From: Uloborus plumipes | Lineage: Eukaryota > Arthropoda > Arachnida > Araneae > Uloboridae | Assembly (NCBI GenBank): GCA_038373865.1 | Contig: JAXGGA010002961.1 | Location: forward strand, 1 to 64,000 | DNA: 64,000 nucleotides | Direction of reading: 5' to 3' | Shown here: in pieces, positions 50,601 to 62,600 of the stretch | Layout of the letters: every line of letters starts with the position of its first letter | Position numbering within the stretch: position 1 is the stretch's first letter | Program-made: the position numbers and the translations under genes | Notes under the pieces: generated by a model | What the model was told of the DNA's origin: nothing | The model's database searches: none | What the model saw: only the letters and a program-made list of their open reading frames with translations

Positions 50601-53600
50601 TAAAAAGTTCCTCAAATTTCGATATATGAATAGTAAAAACGTCTAAGACGTCGCAAAAATATCAACACAAAAATACTATAAATTATTTTTCTATCAGAAA
50701 AGCTTTAAAAGTGCTAATAATATTAAACATAAAATGAAGCTTCATATTTTTCAAAAGTACCAGAGGTGGCTTTTTTTCTGTTATTCGGTACGTAAAATAA
50801 TTTTTTTATAAAATAAAAACTCCATAAAAATATGCATTAAACACAAAATTATGTTTACATATTTTGCTAAAGAAATAAATAAGTAGCATAAAATACAGGG
50901 TTTCGTTCAAATTGCAATATTTAAGTACAAATACACCTCAATAGTTCATGTTATCAATTTTTGAACAAAATAGCCAATATGAACTCACCTTCGTATTGTG
51001 TAGAATCCGCCGATACACAGCTGACAACTGCTAATTAAGACTTATACTGAGCAAGCAGTTAATATCGCACTGTTTGTACACACAACACTAAATAGTTTCT
51101 CCCTATTTGCAAAGCACAAAGTTTTCACTTCTTGCAACAAACATCGAAAATACTGCTAATCCAGTACTCGAAAGAATGGCGCGCTTTCTAATGGTCGTTA
51201 ACACCCCCCATTCACTTAACACTCACATTTTCTTAGGCGCCAATACTGACACACACTAATCAAAATAATTTTTTAGAAAACAGTAATAGGTTTTTTCTTC
51301 GAATGCAGTGCGGGAAAAAAAGGAACACTCCGAACTTCGAATTTCTGGTCCGACATTACAAACAAGTGAAAATGACGTGGTTTTAGGGTTGCCAGCACCA
51401 TAGCTTATCACCAATCATGATATAACGTCATCATTGTATCAAGGTTACCATTGGCGAATGTTTTTCAAATATCGCCAAGGGGGGAGATATCAAAGGAGTA
51501 CCCAGGGGGGATAGGGGGTTATACCACCCGCAGTCCATGAAAAACTTCTTACTACACAACTACTCTGACTAACCCATTCAAGACAAACAATGCATATACA
51601 GTTTTGCTAGGTTTTCCATGTGACTGAGTGCCACATCCCTGCTTCATTGGGAGTTTTACTTTTCAGAGCCATCAGTTGGGGTCACACTGAGGAAATTTCC
51701 AAGGTAGGATTTTTACTTTTGTGGAAACTGCCTGCAGATAGATTATACACTGCTCAAAAAAATTACTATACATGGTTTTGACAAAATTACGCAAAGATAT
51801 ATACCAATAAGTAACGGGTCATTCCGTATAAAATCAACAAATTTTCAGAAATTTCCGTGCCGCACAATTTTTGATTTTGATCATACTTGGTAGGAAATAT
51901 GCACCAATATTCTGTACCTCCAAACTGTTTTATTTTTTTCTCGAAAAAATTTTATTCTCGAGATATAGCCATTTTTTTGTTCCGCCGATGAGTAAAATTC
52001 GGCATTTTTGATCTTTATTCTAACAGTTCTGGTAAATTTACTTAAAGTGGTAGAAAGATCAAACATGGCTTATTTTGAAGCTAAAAGAATGAATTTTTAT
52101 TTGGGCATGAAAAGAAACCGTTTGGGTTAAGCCTAAATATAAATTTTTCCGTGTTAATTCGCGGTTCAAAAAGTGCCGTTTTCGTCATTTCAAGCATGAA
52201 AAAATATATGAAGGATTGACAGTGGGGTTCTAATTTTTTTTTCTCTTGCACCCAGTTATAGATACTAGAAGCACAGAAAAACATTAGATGATACCAGTAG
52301 TCTTTCATTATGAAAAAATTGCTTAAACTTGAGAAAAAATGAAAATTGGCCTTTTCCACTCCCCAAAAACGGCCTGTGGAACAGGTAGTAAAAATATACA
52401 AATGCATGGAGTAAAAAGGTGTTACTTTGCCCTTTAAAATGAAACAAAAACTGTCTTGTTATTCCTAGGCATTAAAGAGATATAAGCTTTCAAACTTTGA
52501 AAAAAAATGAAAAATATCCTTTTTCACTCCCCAAAAACGGCCTGTGGAACAGGTAGTAAGAATTTGAAAATGTATGGAGCAAAAAGGCATTACATTGAAC
52601 TTTAAAAGGAAACAAAAATTGTCTTGTTATTCGAAGGCATTAAAGAGATATAAGCCTTCTAAGTTAGATGATTATTATGAAAAAATACAATAAACTTGAG
52701 AAAAAATGGAAAATGACCCTTTTCACTCCCCAAAAATAGCCTGTGGAACACTTAGTAAAAATTTGCAAATGCAATGAGGAGGAAGGCGCTACATTTCCCG
52801 TTAAATCGAAACAAAAACTGTCTTGTTATTCTCAGTCATCAAAGAGATAAGGCCCTCTGAAAATTGAAAATAATTGCTTTAACTTATGCTAAAAAATCTT
52901 GCATGAATTTTCAATTTTCAGAGGGCCTTATCTCTTTGATGCCTGGGAATAACAAAATAGTTTTTGTTTTGATTCAAAGGGCAATGTAGCACCTTCCTCC
53001 TCCATGCATTTGCAAATTTTTACTAAGTGTTCCACAGGCTATTTTTGGGGAGTGAAAAGGGCCATTTTTCATTTTTTCTCAAGTTTAATGTATTTTTTCA
53101 TAATAATCATCTAACTTAGAAGGCTTACATCTCTTTAATGCCTTCGAATAACAAGACAGCTTTTATTTCCTTTTAAAGTTCAATGTAATGCCTTTTTTCT
53201 CCATACATTTTCAAATTCTTACTACCTGTTCCACAGGCCGTTTTTGGGGAGTGAAAAAGGATATTTTTCATTTTTTTTTCAAAGTTTGAAAGCTTATATC
53301 TCTTTAATACCTTGGAATAACAAGACAGTTTTTGTTTCATTTTAAAGGGCAATGTAACACCTTTCTACTCCATGCATTTGTAAATTTTTACTACCTGTTC
53401 CACAGGCCGTTTTTGGGGAGTAAAAAAGGGTCCAATTTTCATTTTTTCTCAAATTTAAGCAATTTTTTCATAATGAAAGACTACTGGTATCATCTAATGT
53501 TTTTCTGTGCTTCTAGTATCTAACTGGGTGCAAGAGAAAAAAAATTAGAACCCCACTGTCAGTCCTTCATATATTTTTTCATGCTTGAAATGACGAAAAC

Positions 53601-56600
53601 GGCACTTTTTGAACCGCGAATTGACACAGGAAAATTTATATTTATTCTTAACCCAAACCGTTTTTTTTTTTTATGCACAAATGAAAGTTCATTCTTTTAG
53701 CTTCAAAATAAGCCATGTTTGATCTTTCTACCATTTTAAGTAAATTTACCAGAGCTGATAGAAAAAAGATCAAAAATGCCGAATTTTACTCATCGGCGGA
53801 ACAAAAAAATGCTATATCTCGAGAATAAAATTTTTTCGAGAAAAAAATAAAACAGTTTGGAGGTACAGAATATTGGTGCATATTTCTTACCAAGAATGAT
53901 CAAAATCAAAAATGGTGCGGGACGGCCCATTTGTTGATTTTATATGGAATGACCCTAACATAAAATGAATCATCCATAGATTAAAGCCTACCAGGAAACG
54001 GAAGAAGAAATCTTTATATGCAAATCAAAGCTCTTGACGTCAAGAAACAGAAAAAGGAGATAAGGGCAGAAATCGGGATGTTGCAGAAGTGTCTTGGTCC
54101 CCTAATTGTTTAGAGTAGTGTAGATAACATTGCTGAGAAATTTGGTTTGGAGTCTTGCATTCCTGTGTCCTAACCCAAATTCTGATAAGTTTATGAGTAT
54201 GTTATGCTTATGGAGGGAAACTTTTACTTTCAGATGGTGTTTCTAATCAAGGTTTCTTTCAAACGATTTGTACCTTTCAATAACGTTTCTTTTTTACTAA
54301 GTCAGATTTTGGTCTGTTAGGTATTGGGAATCATTGCATTTTTGCTTCTATAAACAGAGTCATTTGCCAATCAATGCTAAAAGAATTAATTAAAAATTAC
54401 ATTTTATGTTTAAGTAGATGGTTGAAATTTTACCTCTGATTTTAGATTTGCTTTTATAGAAAACTAGCTGATATACCCGGCGTGACGCAAGTTTAAAATG
54501 CAACATGCGAAATCCAGGACGGTATTTTTTGTGACAACCCGCTCAGTTAAATCAGTGTGAAGGACAATGTGAAATCAAACTTCAATGCATTATTTATCTG
54601 GGATCATGTGCTAAAAAATTGCGTGTCTACTTTTGAAAAAATGAAAACAGAAGCATTACACTGAAGTGACAAAAGTCATGGGATACCTCTTAATATCGTG
54701 TCGGCCCTCCTTTTGCCCGGCGAAGTGCAACAACTCGACGTGGCATGGACTCAACAAGTCGTTGGAAGTCTTCTGCAGGAATATTGAGCCATGCTGTCTC
54801 GATAGACGTCCATAATTGTGAAAGCATTGATGGGGCAGGATTTTGGGCACGAACAGACCTCTCGATGGTGTCCCATAAATGCTCAATGGGATTCATGTCG
54901 GGCGATCTAGGTGGCCAAATCATTCGTTGGAATTGTCCAGAATTTTCTTCAAACCAATTGCGAACAGTTGTGGCCCGGTGACATGGCGCATTGTCATCCA
55001 TAAAAATCCCATCGTTGTTTGGGTACATGAAGTCCATGAATGGCTGCAAGTGATCTCCAAGTAGCTGCACATAAGCATTTCCAGTCAATGTTCGGTCCAG
55101 TGGCACTAGAGGACCAAGTCCATGCCATGAAAAAACAGCCCACACCATTACGGAGCCACCACCAGCTTGAACAGTGCCTTGCTGACAGTTTGGGTCCATG
55201 GCTTCGTGGGGTCTGCGCCACACTCGAACCCTACCATCGGCTCTTACCAGCTGAAATCGTGACTCATCGGACCAGGCCACGGTTTTCCATTCATCTAGGG
55301 ACCAACCGATATGCTCACGTGCCCACGAGAGTCGCTGCAAGCGATGTCGTTCTGTCAGTAAAGGCACTCGAGTCGGTCTTCTGCTGGAATAGCCCAAGAA
55401 ATCCAAATTTCTCCGCACAGTTCTAGCAGACACGTCCATTGTACGTCCCACATTGATTTCTACGGTGATTTGACGCAGTGTTGCTTGTCTGTTAGAATTT
55501 ACGACTCTTTGCAGACGTCGCCGGTCTCGATCTTTAAGTGCAGGCGGTCGACCACTGCGCTGTCCATGGTGGGATGTTATGCCTGAAATTTCATACTCTC
55601 GGCACACTCTTGACACAGTGGATCTGGGAATGTTGAATTCTCTAACGATTTCCGAAATGGCATGACCCATCCGTCTAGCTCCAACTAACATTCCGCGTTC
55701 AAAGTCTGTTAATTCACGTCGTGCGGTCATCATCACGTTAAAACCTCTTCACATGAATAACTTGAACAGAAATGAAAGCTCTGTAAAAGCACTGCGCATT
55801 TATACCTGTTCTATGCGATGCTACTGCCATCTGAAAATTTGCATATTGCTATCCCATGACTTTTGTCACTTCAGTGTATGTATTCAAGGTTGAATGCTCA
55901 CAAAAGAAACATTTCTTAATTATTTGAATTGAGAAAAGCCTCAGAAATCCACTCAGAGCAAAAACAATATCAAACGTAAAATTAGCTATTGAAAGGAAGT
56001 TGAAATGACACACTAAATAATTATTTGAATAATGGAAAGCCTTTTAAAAATTAGGGTTTTAATGTAGAAGTTTCTACTAAAATTGGAATTAAATAAAGAA
56101 CTACCTGTCAGTTTTTTTTCTTAATTGGTCTCTTGATGTGCCCAGTAGTGACACAAAGAAACTGAAATTTTTAGCAAAATCCCACGGGTAGTTTTTGAGT
56201 CTATAAAGGACATTCATACATTCATTTTATATTTAAAGATGTTTTAACATAGGTTTTATCATTCTCGTTTTCATTTGTACTACTTTATTCGTCTAATCAT
56301 GATGTATTTTAGAATCACTTAAATTATTTTTTACTTCAAAATTTTTAATGTAAGTTTACTGTTTGCGAATTAATTGTTGTTTTTTTAACTACTGAATCCT
56401 TTCTGCATGAACGTCTGAGTAAAGTTGAACTTTCAACTATATTGCATGTGTGTGTGTGCATGTGCAATTTATACCCTAACGTGTCATATCAATTTTCTGT
56501 AAAGGATTTTTGTAAGTTTTTTTTTTTTGAAGTTGTCAGTAGTACTGTTTACTTTTTGTTCAACCTTCTTCTTTTCTTTGCTTTTGCATTTCTGTCTCTG

Positions 56601-59600
56601 TTTCTTTACTTTTTCTTTTTTATTTACATTTTTAATATTTGCACAGTTTGATATTGTAAAAATGAGAGCATAATCAAGCTGTGTTTTATTTTGTGTTTTT
56701 TAGTTAGAGCCAAATGTTTCATGGAAAAAAGCTGAGAATGAGAGAACCTGGAATCAAACGACTTTTTGCGAGAAAGAAACAGTTTTGTATTCTCTCGTCA
56801 TGCTCTTGAAAAGTAATTTTACTTCACTTCGACTGTATCTTGCCAAGAACATAAATTTGCATTTATCACCAGAAAAAATAGATTCTGTGTTCATAACTGT
56901 TCTATTGAAAGTATATGATTCTTTCCCACAGCAGGTATGCTTAATTTTGTTGCATTCATTATTTTCTAATATAATACTTCACTTAAAAATGTGATTAGTT
57001 ATTTGTGTGATATTTTAGTATCAGAATGCCACTGATTATTCTGTCCCCAATTGCACTGGTAATTGGCATATTGTGCCAAATATAGACACTAGAAATGGAA
57101 CAAAGCTTCGACCTGGCCAAATGGCAACCTGTGATTTAGTCGAATCCGCATAAAATAATGTATGATATGAATGTTCATTTTACAGTTATTATTATAAAAA
57201 AATGTTTTTAAAATTATGCATAATTGTACCTTATGGTAAAACATAAAGGAAATTTATGTTTAATTTTGAAGTGCGTGTGTATTGAACCAGAAAAAATTCT
57301 GTAATTGATGTATTGCATTTAATTTAAAACTTGATAAGAAGTAAATATATAAATAACATTACGTTATATGTAGAACGTTATATATAACAACTTTAGTTGC
57401 CTTATAGTGAAGCTATTTAAAACACTCCAAATCAGAGTATGCCCGTCTGGACCCATGATGGATAATCTCAGGACTTCTAGATCAACGCATCAATTGACAA
57501 AACTTTTATTCTCAATGTATACCAGGCAGAGCCCAGCCACACAGCTAATAAATGAATAAAATCTATATAAGGTATTCATTTTGACTTATGTTTTTAAGCA
57601 CTTTTCATGAAATGTATTTTCTTTTCAATTTCTAGTCATCAGGTTATAGAGAATTTCAAACAGATGAAAATTTTAATAGATTGAGCATCTTTTTGCACTA
57701 TCTATGTCAAGTTATTTTAAGACACCCATGTCTTGAAAAAGAATGCATTTTTACTGTGTGCAAACTGGCAAGTATTGTCAGGCAAGATGAAGTATTTTTT
57801 GCTAAGGTAAACATGAAATGATTCATAAGCATTTTTTTGCCTCTGATTTTTCAAAAAAAAAAAAAATCTTTATTTTTCTTCAATTGTGTTTAATTTCAAT
57901 GCTTAGGTTTTGAAACAAGTATCCTCACTCCTTGGATATGAAAGTTGTAAAGAATATGTTGAACCACATTTGCCTTATGTAATTTTAAGATGGCTTGAAG
58001 AAAACTACAGCTTAAAAGAGTTTCCTTTTCTGTTACTAGAAATCGATTCTTTAAAGCTATTTTACAGGTATAAGTTGCTCATTATTTTATTGCCTTTTAT
58101 ACTGTTACATTTCATTTAAAAAGTCTAGTATCCAAACACGAAAGAACTGTACAGAAGGGTGCTTTTTACAGTCTATTTTTGTTTAGTTCCAAGTATTTTA
58201 AAAGTAATTGTAATGTGTGCGGGGTTGGGGGCAGGGTTCCGCTACGGTCGCATTTTTCGCACAATGTGAAAATACTATCTAAATTGCAACAAGAAGTTCT
58301 GTCAAGAACTAAACGAGCCTACTTTCCCGTACATCGACATCGGCATTCTCGCATCTGATCACTATTCTCTTGATTATCTGAGACTAAAAATTATGTCAAA
58401 CATACCTTTTTAGCACTTAGAGCTGATTTCGAAAAGCAAAATATACCCCTCTCATCAGATGAAAAAGACACGTAAAAAGTAATTAACGAATAAATAAAGT
58501 TTTGTCGCACCTTTTAAAGAGAAACTGTTACAGTTCCTCCGTAGAAAAAATCCTCCATCGTTTTCAAAAAAAAAAAAAAAATAATAATAAAATAAATAAA
58601 TAAATAAATAAAAGTACAAAGAGCATCAAAACACATTTTATCAAAGAAAGAAAAAGAAAAGTAAAAAAAACTGGTCCGTTAATAAAATGTCTCGAATTTC
58701 ACTTTTAATCCGTTGCCAGTTGTTAAATATGAATAAAGAATAAAATGTTCTCGTGAGTGAAAAATTTTTGTTACAAAAAAAATCGTCTGCCAAAAAAAAA
58801 ATAATAATAATTATAAATAAAATAAAACAAATGAATAAATAAACAAAAAATCGTCTGCACAGTCAGTCATTTTTTTTTTTCTGATCCTGCATTTCCGCCA
58901 TGTTTGCGGAGTCGGAGTCTGAATCAGAGTCCTCACAGAAGATTACTCAGAAAGTACTTTACAAACATTATTTATCAAAACCATTTTCTTACAAAGTAAG
59001 TTTGAAGGAAATCCGACTTTAAGTTCAGGATCAACATTCAACTTAAATTCCCCGTAGACGCTAATGCTAATTTTTTTCTGAACGGTTCAATATTGAACGA
59101 AAAATGGTTCAAATCAAAAAGCGAAATATGGGAATGTATGGGAAAGCCTCTCCGAGATCTTTCAAACAAAAAAAAGTTTATTCCATTCGGACGGTTCACT
59201 CAAAAGTTATTAGGTGGGGAGAGGTTGCTTGAACGGTTCAACGTTGAACGAAAAAAAAGCTCAAATGGAAAATTTAAATACGGTAATGAAGTATCCTTGC
59301 GGAGATCCTTCGAACAAAAAAAAAGTTTATTTAAATCGGACTGTTCACTCAAAAGTTATTAGGGGTGACAGCTTGATTGAGCGGTTCAATTTTGAACGAA
59401 AAATTGTTCAGATCGGAAATGTAAATACAGGAATGAAGTATCCTTGATAAGATCTTTCTAACAAAAAAAAGTTTGTTCAAATCGGACGGTTCACTCAAAA
59501 GTTATTAGGTGGAGAAAGGTTGCTTCAACGGTTCAACGTTGAACCAAAAATTGTCAAATTGAAAATTTAAATATGGTAATAAAGTATCCTTGCCGAGATG

Positions 59601-62600
59601 CTTCGAACAAAAAAAAGGTTTGTTTAAATCGGACTGTTCATTCAAAAGTTATTAGGGGTGACAGCTTGTTTGAACGGTTCAATGTTGAACGAAAAATTGT
59701 TCAAATCGGAAATGTAGATACGGTAATGAAGTATCCTTGAAAAGCTCTTTCGAACAAAAAAAAGTTTGTTCATATCGGACTGTTCATTCAAAAGTTAGCA
59801 TCGCGGGACAGGTTGTTTGAACGGTTCAAAGTTGAACCAAAAATTGTTCAAATCGAAAAATCAAATATGGGAATGAGCTGTACTCGCCGAGATCTTTCCA
59901 ACAAAAAAAGTTTGTCCAAATCGGAATGTTCATTCAAAAATTATTAGAGGGGGACAGACAGACCGACCGACCGACCGACACACAAATTCCCCATCTCAAT
60001 ACCCTACTTTCAAATTTTTAATTTTTCAATATTCATTTTACCTTTTTATTTTTTTAACTTGGCGATATTTTTGGGACTTGGCAATAGTTTTTACTTTCTT
60101 CTATATCTAATATATAGAAGAAAGTATTGGTTTCGTGAAAATTTTCGAATGTCGAATTTTGACGGATTTGAACGTTTTGAGGTGCTCTGAGTCCATTTCG
60201 ACCATTTTTGGAAAATGTCTGTCTGTCTGTGTGTCTGTGTGTGTGTGAGTCTGTATGTGTGTGACCAGTTTTTGTGGCCGCGCTAGAGCAAAAACTACTG
60301 AATGAAATCGAACAAAACTTTTTGCACATATGTACCACCATGTGAACTGGTGCACCTGACTTTTTTTAGCGAATTCCTCCAAGGGGGGTGGAGCAATCGC
60401 ACGTGTTCTGCGCGGGGGTGATTGCTATATCTCAGGAAGTAACCGGCGGAATCAAACGAAAATTGGTCCATACGTAGACCCTACTAAGTACAGGTGCTGA
60501 TTCAATTTGTTTGTCAATATCTCCAAGGGGGGTGGAGCAATCGCACGTGTTCTGCGCGGGGGTGATTGCTATATCTCAGGAAGTAACCGGCGGAATCAAA
60601 CGAAAATTGGTCCATAGGTAGACCCTACTGAGTACAGGTGCTGATTCAATTTGTTTGTCAATATCTCGAAGGGGGGTGGAGCAATCGCACATGTTCTGCA
60701 CGGGGTGACTGCTATATCTCAGGAAGTAACCGGCGGAATCAAACGAAAATTGGTCCATATGTAGACCCTATTGAGTACAGGTGCTGATTCATTTTGTTTG
60801 TCAATATGTCGAAGGGGGGTGGAGCAATCGCACGTGTTCTGCGCGAGGGTGACTGCTATATCTCAGGAAGTAACCAGCGGAATCAAACGAAAATTGGTCT
60901 ATAGGTAGACCCTATTGAGTGCAGGTGGTGATTCAATTTGTGTGTCAATATCTCAAAGGGGGGTGGAGCAATCAAAAGTGCTTATTTTGTCATTGCACCT
61001 ACTGTATCTCGGGAAATATTGCTGCGATTTGAATGAAATTTGGAATAACACTAACCCAATATGAAAGCAAGCATCGATTAAATTTTGGCGCCAATCGCCC
61101 CAGGGGGAGGGTGGGGTGATTTTTGCGCTTAGTCAACAATGCGAAAAATTAATTCATTAAAAAATCGCTTTCACGCTATTTAATTATCAAAACAGCTGAA
61201 AACTTTCAATGATTTGAAATTTTTAACTGTTGCCAATTTCTTTTTACTAACAAATAAAATGTTTGCAATTTATCTAAACAAGACTTTTGCAATGATTTCC
61301 AATTTCGCTCATTGATTCTGCATTTGCAGGGTTATTACGATAATTGGGAAATTGGAGCTGTCTCCAATTACTCGGGCGAGTACGTATTTTATTTTGTAAC
61401 CGAAATTCATAAGATAGATATAGAAGAAAGTTTCGTGACGGCCACGACAGCTAGTTTAACTTGGCGATATTTTTTGGACTTGGCGATATTTTTTAGATGC
61501 ATTAAGCTACTTTTAATACTTTTTTCGTTTTTCTTTTATTTTTAACGGGAAAGTAGGCTAAAAATGAAGCAAGGTTATTTTCGTTTTTTTGCTCCAATAT
61601 AATAAGAACAAAAAACAATGCACAATCAGAAAGAGAAAACAAGCATGGTAATATCTAACTTAACTTATAATAAAGTAACCAACATGTATTAAATGCTACG
61701 AAATCCAACAATATATTGTCTCAATGTGCTTATTTCCCCCCCCCCCCCTCCAATAAATGCATTATTAACGATTATTTTAAAAAACATGTGTTCTTTTAAT
61801 GTAAATTACAATTAAAAATGTTTCACTTAAAATGTAAATTTTTTTTACCTACTATGAATTTATTTCTTTTAAGCTGTCAAAGCTGAATTTTGAATTTAGC
61901 TTTCAACATTAGGTGAAATACATCGACTAGGTTAGAAATGTAGTAAACAGTTTCACTGTTTACTAACCTTTAGCATTTTGCTAAAGCCTTTTCTCCAATT
62001 TTAGCTTTTTTGCTAAAAAACTTTGAAACTCAGCTTAAACAGTGGTTGGTGGGAGGGAAGCTTAAAAAGTAAAAGTGAATCATGTGGATAAGTTTACTTA
62101 ACTTATCCACATGAAGTAGCACCTTGCTAATTCACCGAAAAAGGGAGCAGCAAGTATTTCAGTTTTTTAGGAAGAAACAATTAGATTTAAAATCTGTAAA
62201 TTTGTAGTTTTATATCCTTAAAAATAAAAGAGGAAAAGTTGGGGTAATATATTGTATGTAAAAAAATTACATTAAAAAATATTTCTATGGCGTTCAGGAA
62301 TTTAAAACTCTGTATGCTTAGAGATAGTTTCTAACAAGTTATTAAATTTGTTAGTATTTTTCTTGTATAGAAAGGTAGCCTTTGATCTTGTTATGTGAAT
62401 TCTATTCATTTTATTCATATAGCAAGTGCAATTAATCTTTCTTATATTATTGATGTCTATGCCTAATTGATTTCCTGTCTTTACCATATCCTTGGTGATC
62501 TCAAACACATGCAAATTAGAGTTTGAGGCCATATAATAATATATAGTTTGAAGCCGCTATGAAGCCATATTTTACATGAGTTTTCAATCCTCACTTTAAA

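Noticed and set aside
52081..53523. Frames of 60-108 codons in the palindrome, on opposite strands with similar sequence
   Set aside because: They are mirror images produced by the inverted arms, and the repeated units lack any protein motif.
54745..55426. Plus-strand and alternative minus-strand frames across the transposase gene
   Set aside because: Shadows of the 348-aa transposase in other frames; no independent motifs.
49514..56703. A missing ATM HEAT exon in the transposon-filled intron 20
   Set aside because: At first exon 21 seemed to align with a later human segment (AENPETL), leaving about 80 residues unaccounted for. A better alignment places LEPNVSW on LEADPYSKW, LRLYLAKNIN on VRMLAAESIN and exon 22 on the ICEKQALFALCK segment, so nothing is missing and phases agree.
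59093..59447. Two overlapping frames of 77-89 codons
   Set aside because: They run across tandem 147-bp units and repeat with the same period, so they are repeat artefacts.
60218..60262. TGTC/TG repeats as a regulatory site
   Set aside because: A simple microsatellite within the hairpin-headed element; nothing shows a regulatory role.
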